Shown here in pieces: positions 21,649-34,100 of a stretch of DNA of 64,000 nt (positions are counted from its first letter, which is position 1; each line of letters begins with the position of its first letter). Location: the NCBI GenBank assembly GCA_002682825.1, contig NOKP01000009.1:1426001-1490000 (forward strand). The letters are read 5' to 3'. Origin of the DNA: Neonectria sp. B-13 (Eukaryota > Ascomycota > Sordariomycetes > Hypocreales > Nectriaceae). Made by a program: the position numbers and the translations under genes. Below the pieces are notes generated by a model. It was not told where the DNA came from and made no database searches. It saw only the letters and a list, made by a program, of their open reading frames with translations.

Positions 21649-22809
21649 TTGCCATCCATGTGATGAATCCAATCTTTTTGCCTGTCGATCATGTCGCGAA
21701 GGTTCTTCATTCGGTAGGCGATTGTTGGGAAGACTTGGTCGGACGGCGTGTCACGGAGACTTGGAAATCGACAGGCTTGGGAAAATTCAATGTTTCTCAT
21801 GTTCCAAGTTCTTAGTCCGGAATGGAATACATGTCGCATGCGCGTGGGTGGTCTAGTTGGTGAGACCCAAGGGATGTCTTCCGATCGAAGCTGAGGCTCG
21901 ACTTCAGTGGCCGGGACACTGCGCTTCGTGCTGTTGTCTCTGCAACCAACGTCCCATGGCTTACAAGCGGGCTTGCAATATGCCACGTCTGAAGGAACTG
22001 TGCCGGTGGAATAGTCGTAGGCGTTGACGATACCGTCGAGGACCACCCGTCCAACGCGGCCGGGGAACATGGACGCGAGGTAGTTCCCAAGGAGGGATCC
22101 ATAGAAAAGCCAATGTACTGAAGCCTGGGAAGTTCCATTCTTCCCACCTCTCTCGGTGATGGTGTCTCCTTTGGATGCGTTCCGTAGCTTGTCGATTTTG
22201 TCCACCATGGCGACCATATCCCGAGCCACCGAGGCAGTTCCCGCATACCCCATAATCTCTCCATTTGACTTGTCCGACTCTTGACAAATCTCGGCGTATG
22301 AGTATCTGACAGCGTGGTTGTACCGAAGAGCATTGATACCCTGAGTCAAGCCTCCTGTGCCTCGAACCTGCAACGTCATCGCATCGCGGGCGAGCACGCT
22401 TTGGAAGCATTGCGATTGCGGCGTGCTAAAGCCAATGCCGCGGGGGTCAAAGGAGACAATTTCGTAGTGGCGGTTGTTGTCGATGATGCTCTGTAGTTGA
22501 TGCGCCTTGGTGAACATAAATTCCACACCAGATGCCGAGACCGCCGGGGTTGGTGAAGTCGGAACCACCAAAGGACGCGTCGTTATCGGAGACGGTGGCA
22601 GGGAATTTCATGATGGCGATTGCGACGGTGCAGTTGTCGGTCTCGTTCAGCCAGTTGAGAGGAAGCTCGAGACGGGCCTTGTACTCATCGTAACAGCCAT
22701 AGAACTCTAAGTCTGCGCTTGGAGCAATGGATGTCCAGTCAAAGGACGAGTCCAAGGCTGCCAACCTCGTAGATGCGGCGATGATTGCTCCGAATAACGT
22801 GGGAAGCAT
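21642..22809 (-). pseudogene. Decayed secreted alpha/beta-hydrolase peptidase (tripeptidyl-aminopeptidase-like)
   Basis: From ATG 22809 a signal peptide and the family N-terminus follow (FDWTSIAPSADLEFYGCYDEY, 'ARLELPLNW', 'FGGSDFTNPGG'). At about 22540 the frame is lost: the next motif 'ASGVEFMFTKAHQL', then 'YEIVSFDPRGIGFSTP', reads in another frame. There is no AG between the two frames, so an intron cannot bridge them; a 2-nt deletion in the oxyanion-loop codons fits. The nucleophile elbow, normally GFSYG, reads 'HWLFYGSLLGNYLASMFP' and has no Ser at the expected place. Homology fades after 'RVGRVVLDGIVNAYDY', the frame stops at 21642 inside the tRNA-Gly gene, and the catalytic Asp/His half (TAP-like C-terminal domain) is missing. 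Related peptidases are about 550-650 residues. Confidence 0.75.
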
Positions 22810-23224
22810 CTTGAACACAGTACACTTGGTATGTCTTGATCGGATAGTTGTGTTTCTGTGTCGTGCCAAGGAGTGGAAAGAGCTTTGAATGAGAAATCTA
22901 GCTGAGACTGGCCGGTTGCGTTCCATGGTAGGAGACGACGTATAATCTATCCTTGAGATTGGTCGATCGAAGCGGAATTTCGGCGAGCCTTTGGAGCTCT
23001 TACGTTTCCCTTCTGTCAACTCCGCCTCGCAACTCTCGCTCAAGTGATGCTAGATCCAGACGTGAGACTGATAAGTTGGCATCAGCGGCTCATGTAGTCG
23101 CAGCCCTCGGAATAAATGGGGGGCTAAAAGATGTACTATCTCCCTCCGTCGCGTCGCTCTGCTCCATTTTGCGGCTGGGCACCGCTCCAACGATGATCGA
23201 TCGACTGTCAAACTGAGCAGCTAT
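22810..23224. other. Intergenic region, 415 bases
   Basis: Former promoter of the decayed peptidase and 3' flank of the DUF6601 gene. Nothing is recognised. Confidence 0.3.
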
Positions 23225-24480
23225 CTACACCTGAGGTGTTTGCTGGATGTATCGCATGCGCTTAGTCTTATATGCTTTTGTCGAGTTCCAATTGTTGATG
23301 AACAAGTAACAAAAGAAGAGTAACGCCAAGCCGCTGAATATAAGCGGGCCAAGGATTGAAAAGATGGTAAAGACATAGGCAGCCGAGTGAAAGGCCTGGT
23401 TGTCCTCGAGGTCCTTCGTTGCGAGTCCGACCTGCATGGCCCCCAAGACAATGGCAATGTAGACGATCAAGGACGCCATGACGGCAAAGGTCTGGCTCCA
23501 GAATTCATCGTAGCGCTGCCAGGCGCGAATGTAGCCGGTGAAGAAGAGGGGCGGGTATAACCTGTAGATCTTGTTGAGGCGGCTGAGGCGCAGCTCGCCA
23601 TACACGAAGCGCTGGTCGATGTGGCTGTATATATCCTTCGTGCGGATGACTTCGCGGGTCATGATGCCCCAGGCGGACCAGGTGAGCTCCTTAGGGAGAA
23701 GGTGTCTTTCCTGTGCGATGTAAAAGTCGCTCTCATAGCGGATAAGGGCGATGTAGGAAAATAAGAGGCCCAGAGCGCGTTTGCGGATTGCCAGTCGCTT
23801 GCAAATGGGCTGTTGGGGCTTGGATTCCTGCGCCTTGGCGGATGCGTCGTTGCAAGAGCACGTCGTAGTTGGGTGAGGGCTCCCTGCAAGGTAGCGAGAC
23901 CAAAAGGCGGAACACAGCAGAAAGCGCGGAAGAGGCTTGACAAAGATATATCCGGTGTGCCAGACGAGATGCATGTCCATTCGCTCATCAATGATGATAT
24001 CGCGACCGATGGCGAGTTGTCGGTGTAGTGGCCGCGGCGGATTGGGTCGACCGACAAGCCAGAGGTGATGATGGACTTTGGTCAGCCTCGCGAGGTCCAG
24101 TTCTCTGTCCAGGTCACTGTCAAGGTCGCCGTAGAGGTTGTTGTCGATGGTTGCATCGGAATCATCGGGACCTGGCGCGGCCAAGTCGTCGGTTTTGGTG
24201 AGGTAGGATGCAGGGAGAAGTGAGTGGCTGTGACGGTGGTCGGAGTCGTTTTTCCTGGACGTGGATGCATTGGAACCATGGCGACGCCGGGCGGAGATGT
24301 CGTCGCCGGTATTCCCACCATCGTGAGGTTTGCACTGGAGAAGGCAACCGGAAAAGGGTGGTTGCGGCTGCGGCTGCGGCAACGACGTAGGCTATGCTCG
24401 AGTCAGCGGTAGGTCGACAGACAGGAAGCGGAGGATGCTAAACTCACGTTTTGCTCCAGGTGTTCCATTTTCGTGTGCAT
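23225..24480 (-). CDS. DUF6601 family membrane protein
   Basis: Minus-strand exon 1 24480-24448 (11 codons, MHTKMEHLEQN) and exon 2 24391-23225; the 56-nt intron is phase 0; 399 residues. After a variable, His/Asp-rich N-terminus (about 1-110) the conserved core begins with 'HHHLWLVGRPNPPRPLHRQ', then 'ERMDMHLVWHTGYIFVKPLPRFLL', 'SHIDQRFVYGELRLSRLNKIYR' and 'GYIRAWQRYDEFW'. Two hydrophobic segments near the end ('MASLIVYIAIVLGAMQVGLA' and 'ILGPLIFSGLALLFFCYLF') would anchor it. The family is fungal-specific and of unknown function. The very short first exon is supported by splice sites and phase but would be missed by a single-exon call. Confidence 0.83.
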
Positions 24481-25198
24481 CTTGATTGTCAACTCAGTTC
24501 CTTGGTCGTGGGATCAGACACTTGAGGAGAAGAAATTGGGTCAATCGGATTTGGCCCCCAAGGCTAAGGAATCGAAACAGCCGCCCTGGGTTTTCCAACC
24601 GCGCGTCACCGCATGATGAATTGAAATCGGTTGGTTGTGCAGGAGTTGATGTTGGCCAATGCCTTCACATCAGGCTGTGTATGTAGTACCAGCAGTGGCC
24701 TGAAGCATGTGACCAAATTGCGCCTCGTTTTGCGTCCTTACGCTCCTTCTACCAAGACGATCGCGCTCCTTCCACAAGGCCACTTTCTCCAGCCGAGCAT
24801 GCGCTGTGGTTGTGCCTTCCCTGGCGACACCCTGTCACTAAAACACCGTGGATCCTAGTAACCATGCCATTTACGTCCGAGTCGCCTGTATTTCCGTCTT
24901 GCGTCCGTGATGCCAACTCGACCACCTTTACACAGACGCCCACGACCTCAGCCAAGAACTTAAGACCTGCTCATCCCTCCGCTGCAGAGCGCAGATTTCA
25001 CCTTTAATGGTTGACAAAGGACGTCGCACAGTGTTCGTACGGACTTTTACATTGCAAAATAGTATAACGAGTCGGTACAAGAAGCCATCCGTCTTCGGAA
25101 TCCTTACAGCTCAAGATGGAGCCAATAGCACTGTCAACACCAAGCAATATCCTACACAGCTCCTCCCAAAATCTCTTCCTCATCCCAGAATCCCAGTC
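24481..25198. other. Intergenic region, 718 bases
   Basis: 5' flank of the DUF6601 gene and 3' flank of the giant gene. No RNA, repeat or gene is recognised. Confidence 0.35.
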
Positions 25199-28100
25199 TC
25201 ACTCCGAGCTAGTCCCAGAGTCAAAGGCCGAACGGTTACCACTGCTGCAGTACTCGGACTGGTCGTACACGATATGATCATCGCCCGCGTCGCTGTCCGC
25301 CGCCTCGTTCGCGCCCATGTCGTCAACTCCGTGGTAGTCGTCGTCTTGGTATGTCTGGTCGTCGTTTCCGGGCCGATGTGTCAGCGGCGCAAACACCAAG
25401 CCGCTCTTATCTGGCTTGTCCCCCTCCGCCTGGCTGAAGAATGGGTGCTCTGCATGGAGGGGCTTGCCCTGGCTGATGAACCCCATCGGGCTATGGGCGA
25501 AGTCTTGACCGCGTCGGCGCACCGCGAGCCATTCCTGGATGAATGTCAATGGCTTGGTTGAGAACTTGATATCGTCTTCTGGTGTTGCGGTCGTCAACTC
25601 TTGGTCCGCCTCGGCCTCGTCGCCCGCTCCATCCATTGCCATCAACGCGTCGTGGTCCTCGCTGTCGGTGACGCCGTCGTTGATTCCCAGCAGCTTGCAC
25701 ACGTTTTCGTACTCGGCCCATTCAAAGTAAAGGCGGCCTGAGAAGATGCCCAACTCAACACGAAGCCATTCCGGCGCAGTCCAGTCACGGGGAAGCGGTG
25801 GAATGCTGTAGTAGTTCAAGTCGTTGAACTGGAGCATCTTGCGTGTTATCGGCGCCGAGTACGTGAGGAGGTATGTCTGGAAGAGAATGTTTGGATCCCG
25901 TAACATTGGGATCAATACATCTGCCTCTTCGGGAATGATGATGACGGCTGTTTCAGAGACGGGACTCCAGAGGATCCAGTTGACAGGTCGCTTCAACGCT
26001 GTTAGTATTCCACATCCCGACGAATGGGTAAACTCACAAGGAAGTTGTCCATTGCATCATCCAGCTTCTGCTTGATCGTTTTCTCGAATTCGCCCGTCAA
26101 AAACAGCCTCGAGTCGGTGGCGTTTCGCGAGACTCTGAATTTGCGGCCCAGCCCTGTCTTGGACAGAGAAGTGAAGACGTGGGTGAAGTAGTGAGCATCC
26201 GCAGGCATGTTTCCTGTTCGGGCGAAAACCTCCAAGTCGGAATGGAGGCTCTGGAACGAATGTGCCGCATAGTGCTGTGGCCTTTTGACCTGTCGCACCG
26301 ACTCGACTTCAAAGGCGACCTCTCGCTCCTGTTCTACCTGCTGTAGTGCTGCGGCGCGAACGGCGCGTCCGGTATCCTGGAATGTCTTTCTCCGGGCATC
26401 GAGCTCGTTGATGAAGGCGCTGAGCTCCTTGTTTGTTGACGTCTGCTGCTGCGTGCCGCGGGCTTTTTGCTTCGGATCGTAAAGCTGTTGGAGCGTCTGT
26501 TGCTCGTCTTGCTTGATAGTCGCAACGTACTTTTCCCGCTGAGACTTGATCTTCAAGAAACTGGGATTGTTCAGCGTCGCTTGCATTCGGCGACAGAAAT
26601 CCTTCCCCTGGGAATAGTACAGGGGTTGGAGCTGTTCGATGCTTTCGCAGGTATTGTCGAGAAGCCACTCGATCCTAGGCCTGTCAGTCCTGGTCCTTCA
26701 GTTTAGGACAGATACTTACACGTCGGCCGAGTCGATTGATTCGTGCATGGTCTTTTCCTGCAAATCCGCGATGCCCTGGTGGACCTCGGGTGGGATAAAG
26801 AACGACACGGACTGTGTTGTTCCAAGCTGGCGTAGACGCATGGCAGCTGCCTCTTGTTAGTTATGAAACTCGACAACTAGTGTTCACTAACCCTGAACTG
26901 TGTGATCTTTCGTTTGTCCAAGCCCAAGCGTAAGAGCTCCTCGCGCCTGTGGAGGAAGTTTGAGATCGGTGCCGCGAGTGTGAGCCTAGAGATGTGAGCT
27001 TAGAATACCAAACAATTCGAGGACCTACCTCGTCCAGATAAACAAGACACATCTGTAGATCATCTGCAAAAGGCGATGCGAGAAGCGGCGTCTTTCTGCC
27101 CTGCTTGGTCACCACCCAAGGCTTGTTCCCTTCGTCAAAGTACATGGCTGCAAGCGCGGTGCCATCGACCTTGAGCCATTCCTGGGCGAGAGTGAGATTG
27201 TCCATTTCGAGGATCTGGGCGCCTGCGTCAATCAAGACACGGATTGATCTCTCCCTCAATCTATAAAGTAAGTCGATCTCCGATGCCCTTCCCGTGTTCT
27301 GGCCTCCGGTCACCTTATGCGGCAAGACGCAGCGACGGTTGCGGGGGTGTAGGAGATACGTCAGAACCTCTGCGCTCGTGTGTAGTAGACTCGGGAGATC
27401 CTGTTGCTTGATGTTCAGAGGCAGCATGGTTCGGTTGTCGTTGGTGCCACTGAAGCCGGTGGTCAATGGCTTGCTTGCCGGTTTCTTGCTGTTTGGTTCG
27501 TTGACAAGCGGGAACAAGGGAATGTCCCAGCCATTGGATTGCAGTTTGACCTTGAATTGCTTTGCGTGTTGTGGAAAGACAAAGTTGTTCAAGAAGTAGT
27601 CGATGACCACTCTGTTGTATCTTGCGTTCCTCCAAATCTCCGTCAGCTGGATTTCGTCGTCGACGTTGATCGAGTTCCAGGCTCTGAGGGACGATGGATA
27701 GTTGTCGATGCTTGTTGTCCACTTGTCGTACTCGGTCGATGGGTCGTCCGACTTTAGAATATGTTCCAGACACTGCCGAAGCTGGGCCAGGTTGATGCCG
27801 TCGTAGTAAAATGCAAGACAAGTAAGGAGGATTGCCACATCCGGATGCCCCCATTCCGACTGCTCACTCGGGACACCTTTCGCGTGGAAGGGAACCGCAA
27901 TCGGATCGCGATGCGGGTGAAGTCCGTACTCCACGTTCCACCGTTTTCTCAAAGTCGACATCAAAATTCGATCGACGAGAAGACCTCGCAGGAGATACAC
28001 AGTCTGCCGTATGCTTGGCCGATCGGGGCAAAGCCCCTGGATTCGGGAGATGCTGTTTGGCCTGGGTCGCTGTGCCGAGATGAAGTCTTTGATGGCCACT

Positions 28101-31100
28101 CTGTCTGCCTGTGGCATCCCGGAGATCGTCATCGGAAGAATGCCGCCCAAGCCCTGGCAGATGTCGGCCGTGACCTTTCGAATCAACTCATCTTCGATAT
28201 CGGTTCGGAGGAAAAAGAGGAGAGGAAATCCCCCGCTGGTGCGTCTGAGAACGCGGATCGAATGCTGGAAGGCCAAGCTCAGCTTAAAAACGTGACCATC
28301 CACCAGCCGCAAAACTGCCTCGGCAACTAGCCATCGATGGGGATGGCCATCGACACTCATTTGTGACCCAGATGGGTAGATGAGCTGGGTCCGAACCGCC
28401 AAAGTGTAGTCGGACTCGTCCAGGATATCCCTCGAGACCCTCGTCAACCAGTCCTGGACCTTGATCATGGACTCGGCTTGCGGAATTTGATTGTCCAAGA
28501 GTCGCTGGCGGCCGCTGAGCATAAACGACATGATGTGCTCAGGCTGGCAAATCATGATGCCGGCAGATTTCATTATGTCCTTGTGAACCGCATCGTATAT
28601 AGCAATGTTTTGCTTCGTATTCGGCGTCCGTCGAGAGAACGGGATATGCCTGATCTTTCGTCCAAGTATACCACCGAGTCTGGACTGTAGCAGCTGGGCA
28701 TTCTGCTGAAGCAATGCTTTCGGGACAATAACACGCACCAGTCGTGTCTTGTCGGCCAACGCAGCAGCCACCATCGGAATAATGCAAGACGTTTTTCCTG
28801 CAACACGTCAGCCCTTTAGATCCTTCACATAGTTTGAAAGCCCAATCTTCTGGCAAGATAACATACCTTGTCCCATATTCATCTGAAGGACAGAGTTCTT
28901 CCCGGATTCGGGCGAAATCGTGGCCAACGCGACGTCAATCTGCACAGGACGAATCATCATGTTGGATTCAATCTCCAACAGCAGCCAGTCAGGATACTCG
29001 TCGGGATTCCAGTTGGTGTGTCCTGTGTTGGACTTTTCCTCGCGGTATTGCCCAGACGCATTCTTCAGGACAAGGTCGTTGAGACGGATTTCTCGCTGAA
29101 GTTCGGTGATGCTGACGCCCAGCTCGATCAAGCATTTGCGCATGCCGCTTCCGAAAAGCTCTTGGGAGCGTATAGACGCCAGCTGTCCAAGGACGGTGCC
29201 TTTCGTGATGACTGGCCAGAGGTTCCCTTCCTGCAGCCATTTGATCTGTCTAGGGGAACAGTTCGGACCAGGAGCATCGAGAGAAGACCGCACATCCCGG
29301 AAACCAGCCTCCACCTTTCTGGATATAGCTTCAATTGACTCTTGTCCTTGTCGGGTGAACTTTGGCACTTTATCTGCATCCGTAGCAGGATTGAGACTCT
29401 GGAACGCCGCCAGGCTCTTCTGTAGTTCAACCGCGTACCGTTTTCTGACCGCAGATTTCGATTTTCCCAAGTTTTGAGAAATCATTTCCAACTTGAACGT
29501 TGCCGTTACCACCTCTTGTTCTGTGGGAAGTGGTGTAGTGGCGAATTTCTTCATCACGTTGGAGTGAAACTGCGACTTGCGTCTTCCCGGACTCGTGCTC
29601 CATGGCCAGGCAGGGCGGGCGATACCTTGGGTGATGAAATCTTCTTGGAAACAAAACGGTCGGTCCTCAAGCTGGCCGTTCATGAGTCCAAATGGCTGTG
29701 TGGATAGAGGCTTCAATAGCAATTGGCGGAGATCGGGTACTTCATTTCCACGGAGCCTCGTATCGAAGACGTCGTCGGATAAGACAAGGACGGGCGCGGT
29801 ATATCCAGTCTTGGATGTTCGACGGTCCAAGATAGTCTGGACTTCACGCAAATGCGCTGTCAAATCCATGTTCATATACAGTCGTCTCCATTCCGGGCGG
29901 ATCGCCTCCAGCGCTGAGTCGACGTCAACCAGCAAAGAAGGAGGCAGCTCGCGATCACTCGGCTCCAGGCACGGCCACTGCTCCAAGAGCAAGTTCGCAA
30001 GTGTCTTGCAGTCCTCTTCGACTTTGCGTTCGTGGTTGAGTCGCTCAGTTTGCCATTTCCGCTTCTGCTTTGCGCTCGCGAATTCCCCCAGCCCGGCAAT
30101 GTCGTTCTCCGGAGCTGGCATTCTGAATGGTTTGAGTAGGTTGAGGACGTAGTCCAGACGTGGTACTTGGTCCGGCTGAAAGTTTGTGTATTCATCCCAG
30201 ACGGGTGTATCAATGGTTCGAAGCTCGTTGAAGAGAGCAAAGGCGATTAGTGTGCGGATAAGAGGCAACTTTGCGTCGATGCGGAAAGCCATCAGGCCTA
30301 GCAAGAACATGAGGCTGTATCGGCCACGAACGTTCTGCACGAACAGGACAAGCGACCCCCAGTTCTGAACAATGTCCACATTGAGTCGGTCGCTCAAAGA
30401 CGCCTTGTCGAACGGTATGTGAAAGCCACCGACCACGTTGTGGGCAGCCAGAAGTTGGATCAGGTTATTAGTCGTTTCCAAGCTTTGCGGCCACTGCCGG
30501 ATCCAGTGGGTAACTTCCAGCACATTTCGATGCCCAATGTTCTCATTAGACGGACGGTCTCGTGGACTGTATACCGTAACCACCGGTCGCCGACGAGCGC
30601 TTGCATCTGTGACGTGTCGTTCATAGGCCTGGTGTCTTAGGAGTGCTCGGGTATGCAGATGAGTTCCATCTGGTGACGGGAGTTTGAGGTTTTGTTCAGT
30701 CTCCTGATTGATGTCCGAGATCGCACTAAGACTCTTGGAAAGTTGTAGGATCCGTGCGACAATTGGTTTGAAGGCCGAACTCTGAACAGTCACTGGGAGC
30801 GTTTCAATCCAATGGTCGGTTCTCATAACGCGAAGATCATGGGGGTAGTATTCGCGACGGGGTGTGAGCCGAGAGATACCTGCCAGATACTCCATCGGTC
30901 CTGGACTGAGAGGAGCCCAGGGCTGTGAAATACCGGATTGGAGCCACTCGATAGCCTCCTCGGTTCCTGTGCGACCGGTAAGAGGATCAGGAATGACAAA
31001 AGAGGTGCAGGCGTGAAGCAGTGCCTTCATGTAGATCAAGATAGGCTCGGCGGCACAGTCCAATCTCCCAAGGGTTGTGTTGATCGGAAACCGGCCATAT

Positions 31101-34100
31101 GAGCCATTGGGATCGATTATTATCTTGACATGGCATTCGTCCGACCGAGCCACAGAAAACTTTCCCAAAGGAACCAAAATCGACTTGTGAACAGGGTTCG
31201 TTGTGCTGCTGCATACAAGCTTGCTCTGTAACCCGTACCAGGTCCCGGCGTCTTGATCGCGTTCAATCTGGCACTGAAGCTGTGGCGATTGCAACAACTG
31301 GTTTTGGTTGACGTGGAACAGGATGTGAAGGCGCGGCAACTCAACTTGGAGGTGTCGACCTCCCCCTGGTTGAACAACCATAATGTGCTTGCGGTATTCG
31401 AATGCCTCGAGGATCCGAGCCGCACGATTGAAAAGCGGACTGTAGGGGTTCACGACACTGTCGATGACAGTTCGGCCTCTGTAGATGCGTGTCTGGGTGC
31501 ACGTCATCGTCTCCAAACTGACCTTGTAGCCTTGGAATACCGGTTCAGGCCAGGGTCTTTGACTCTTTGTGATCAACACCTCTCCGTTTCTGAGGTTTCT
31601 AAGTCGTGTTAGTCTAAATTTGACTTGCTTGATGGTTCAGTACTTACAGCCAATGGAAACATCCGTCGATTAGTGGTCCAGGCAGGTCCCAGTTCTGGCC
31701 ATTTCTGAAAGTCTCTCTTGGTATAAGTTGAAGCGAGTAAGGCCGACGAAAAGCCCTGATGACCATGTCTCCCGAATTCTCAAATCCGACGTGAACTTCA
31801 AAGCCGCGAGGCATCACGCAGAGCGCTGTCTGAAATTAGTGGCATTCTCCAAAAAGGAGTGGGATGTCTCACTGTATTGCATTCGCGGGCGACCTGAAGG
31901 GAATGTCAAAAGTACCTGATCTCCAAAAAGCTCGTGCAAGACGGGGGATTTCTGCTGATCCTCGGGGAGTTTCTAAAGACAGTCAGCACAGTTCTTTCAG
32001 TTGGATAATGCGCCGGACTCAGTGTCAGAAAAGCACACGAACTTACTCCCATGGGACATCCGTCAACGAGCAACACGCCTTCGACACAGTTATACAAGAC
32101 GCTCTGCTCGTTGTTTTCGTCATCCGAAGTTGTTTGACATGATATCCAACCGGACGTCTGGAGTGTGATGTGGGAAAACGTTCTTGCACAATCCTCCTCC
32201 TCGGGCCACATGTCCTTCAGGGAAGACCCGAACACATGTGGCCTGCACACAATGGCATCGGAGATTCTTTGACAGAGAACATGGGACATTCTCATGTCCC
32301 TGATGACGGCGTGTTGCAAAATCATCGGCAATGATGATACCTCGACGACCAGGCTATCGTGTACCATGATACTGCTCTGGATGAACGCCTGTAGTGAATC
32401 GTCGTCGAGCGCGTGCTTCAGATAACCAAAAATTGCAAAGGTGCGCTTGCACAGCAACCCAGCCCATAGCGTGTACTTTTGAAACCTCTGAGCGGTCTCG
32501 GCGTCTGTGACTTTGTATGTTTCGGCGCGTAGGAGCTTGAACCATCGAACACAAACATTTCTAGCCCGAGTGAGCAGAGCAAGCGCGTCGTCTTCGATAG
32601 TCTTGAGCTTTGCCGCGGCGGAAAGGACCACGATTCGGAGAATCATGGAGACGATGGTTTCCATGAGATAAGTCTCTCTCCAGTTCGCAGACAAGGTGTC
32701 TAGGCGGAGAGACAACTGTTGGATGAGCTTGTCGCAAAAGGTCCTGTCTCGGAAAGCCCCATGAATCAATCGGAAGGGGTCATCTGGGCTTCCTGGAGGG
32801 CCACATTGTGCCGTCAAGTGACCCAAGAGGAGCATAGTGGCTTCGTTCGAGAAGTTGAGGTTTGCCGAGCCTAGCTCAGTCAGAATGGATAGCCATCGTC
32901 GAGACTTTCCAGAAGCAACTGTCTGAAAGGCCAGGTACTCGTGAACGTTGATTCCTGGGGGACACTTTGACGCAGTTGAGACGATCTCATATGAGGACGG
33001 GCCGTAGATGCTCGCATAGAAAGCCGGGTCCTGAAGCAGCTTCGAGAATGGAGAAGAGGTGGGTATCTGCAGCTTCACATGGGACAGAAAAGTCAGGCGG
33101 CCGTTCCGACGAGCAGGCCATGCTTTTGTTGTAAAGTCGAAAAATGTCAGTCTCAGGCCATTTGGTCTGCAAACACCGTCCTTGCCGCTTTTCCACTCCA
33201 CCGGGAAGGACAGTGACGCGTAGTGGGTTGTCAAGACTGCACAGGAAGTTAGTCGGTACGTGCAATCGGAGTATGGAGGCGGCTTACATGGTTTGGTCCT
33301 CGACGCCAATGAGCAACTCGTGATAGTCTCGTTGGCAAACTCCATGAGCTGGCCATACTCTCTGATGAGACACTTTGGCTTCCCAATTTCCTCCAAATAC
33401 GGACGGGCCAGTCTCGAAATCACTCGCCAGGTCACATCGCGATATGCGGCAAACGGTCCGGGGCAAGCAAGCTCGAAAACCACTGCCTTTGCGACAACTG
33501 GGTCCGATGGAAGAGGGTGTTCAAAGGCTTCGATGCGCATCCTCTGAAGCTGATTCGTCCAGCGACAGCGAGGGCAGCTTTTGTCGTGAACGCGACGATA
33601 GAGAGGGTTGTTCTCGTCGTCCAGATACAGGCAACTGCTCTCGTCGATTTTCTTGGAGAGCGATGCATATTCCTCGGACTTGTCTTGCCATTCTTTCTCT
33701 TTCTGGATTCGCATGGCTTCCGCCCGGTCTTCAATCTCTTCGTGCAGCTCCTTCAATTGTACTGACTCTGAAGATCCTTCGTAGAACCTGTGACCGAACG
33801 ATCCTGGGACTGGATCCTCAAAGATATCAGGCGCAAATCGTTCGCATGCCGAAATCCTGCCCTGGAGATAGAGCTGAATCTTCTGCACCCGTTTCATTCC
33901 ACCCAGACTCGAAGACAGCAGAGGGTCCAGCATCTCGGGGCGGAAAATTGGATGAAATTCTCGCAATAGCGGATAGAGACTGCAAGTCTGCTCGTCAATC
34001 TTGACCCAAAGGTCCATGACAGTGATGATTGCGATACTCATCAGCGTGGGATTGTTCTCGTATATCCTCAAGGCGTGATCCATGTAATCGAGAATTCTCG

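Noticed and set aside
22530..22575. Intron that would rescue the peptidase frame
   Set aside because: No AG acceptor between the two frames; the coding motifs are contiguous, so a frameshift is the simpler reading.
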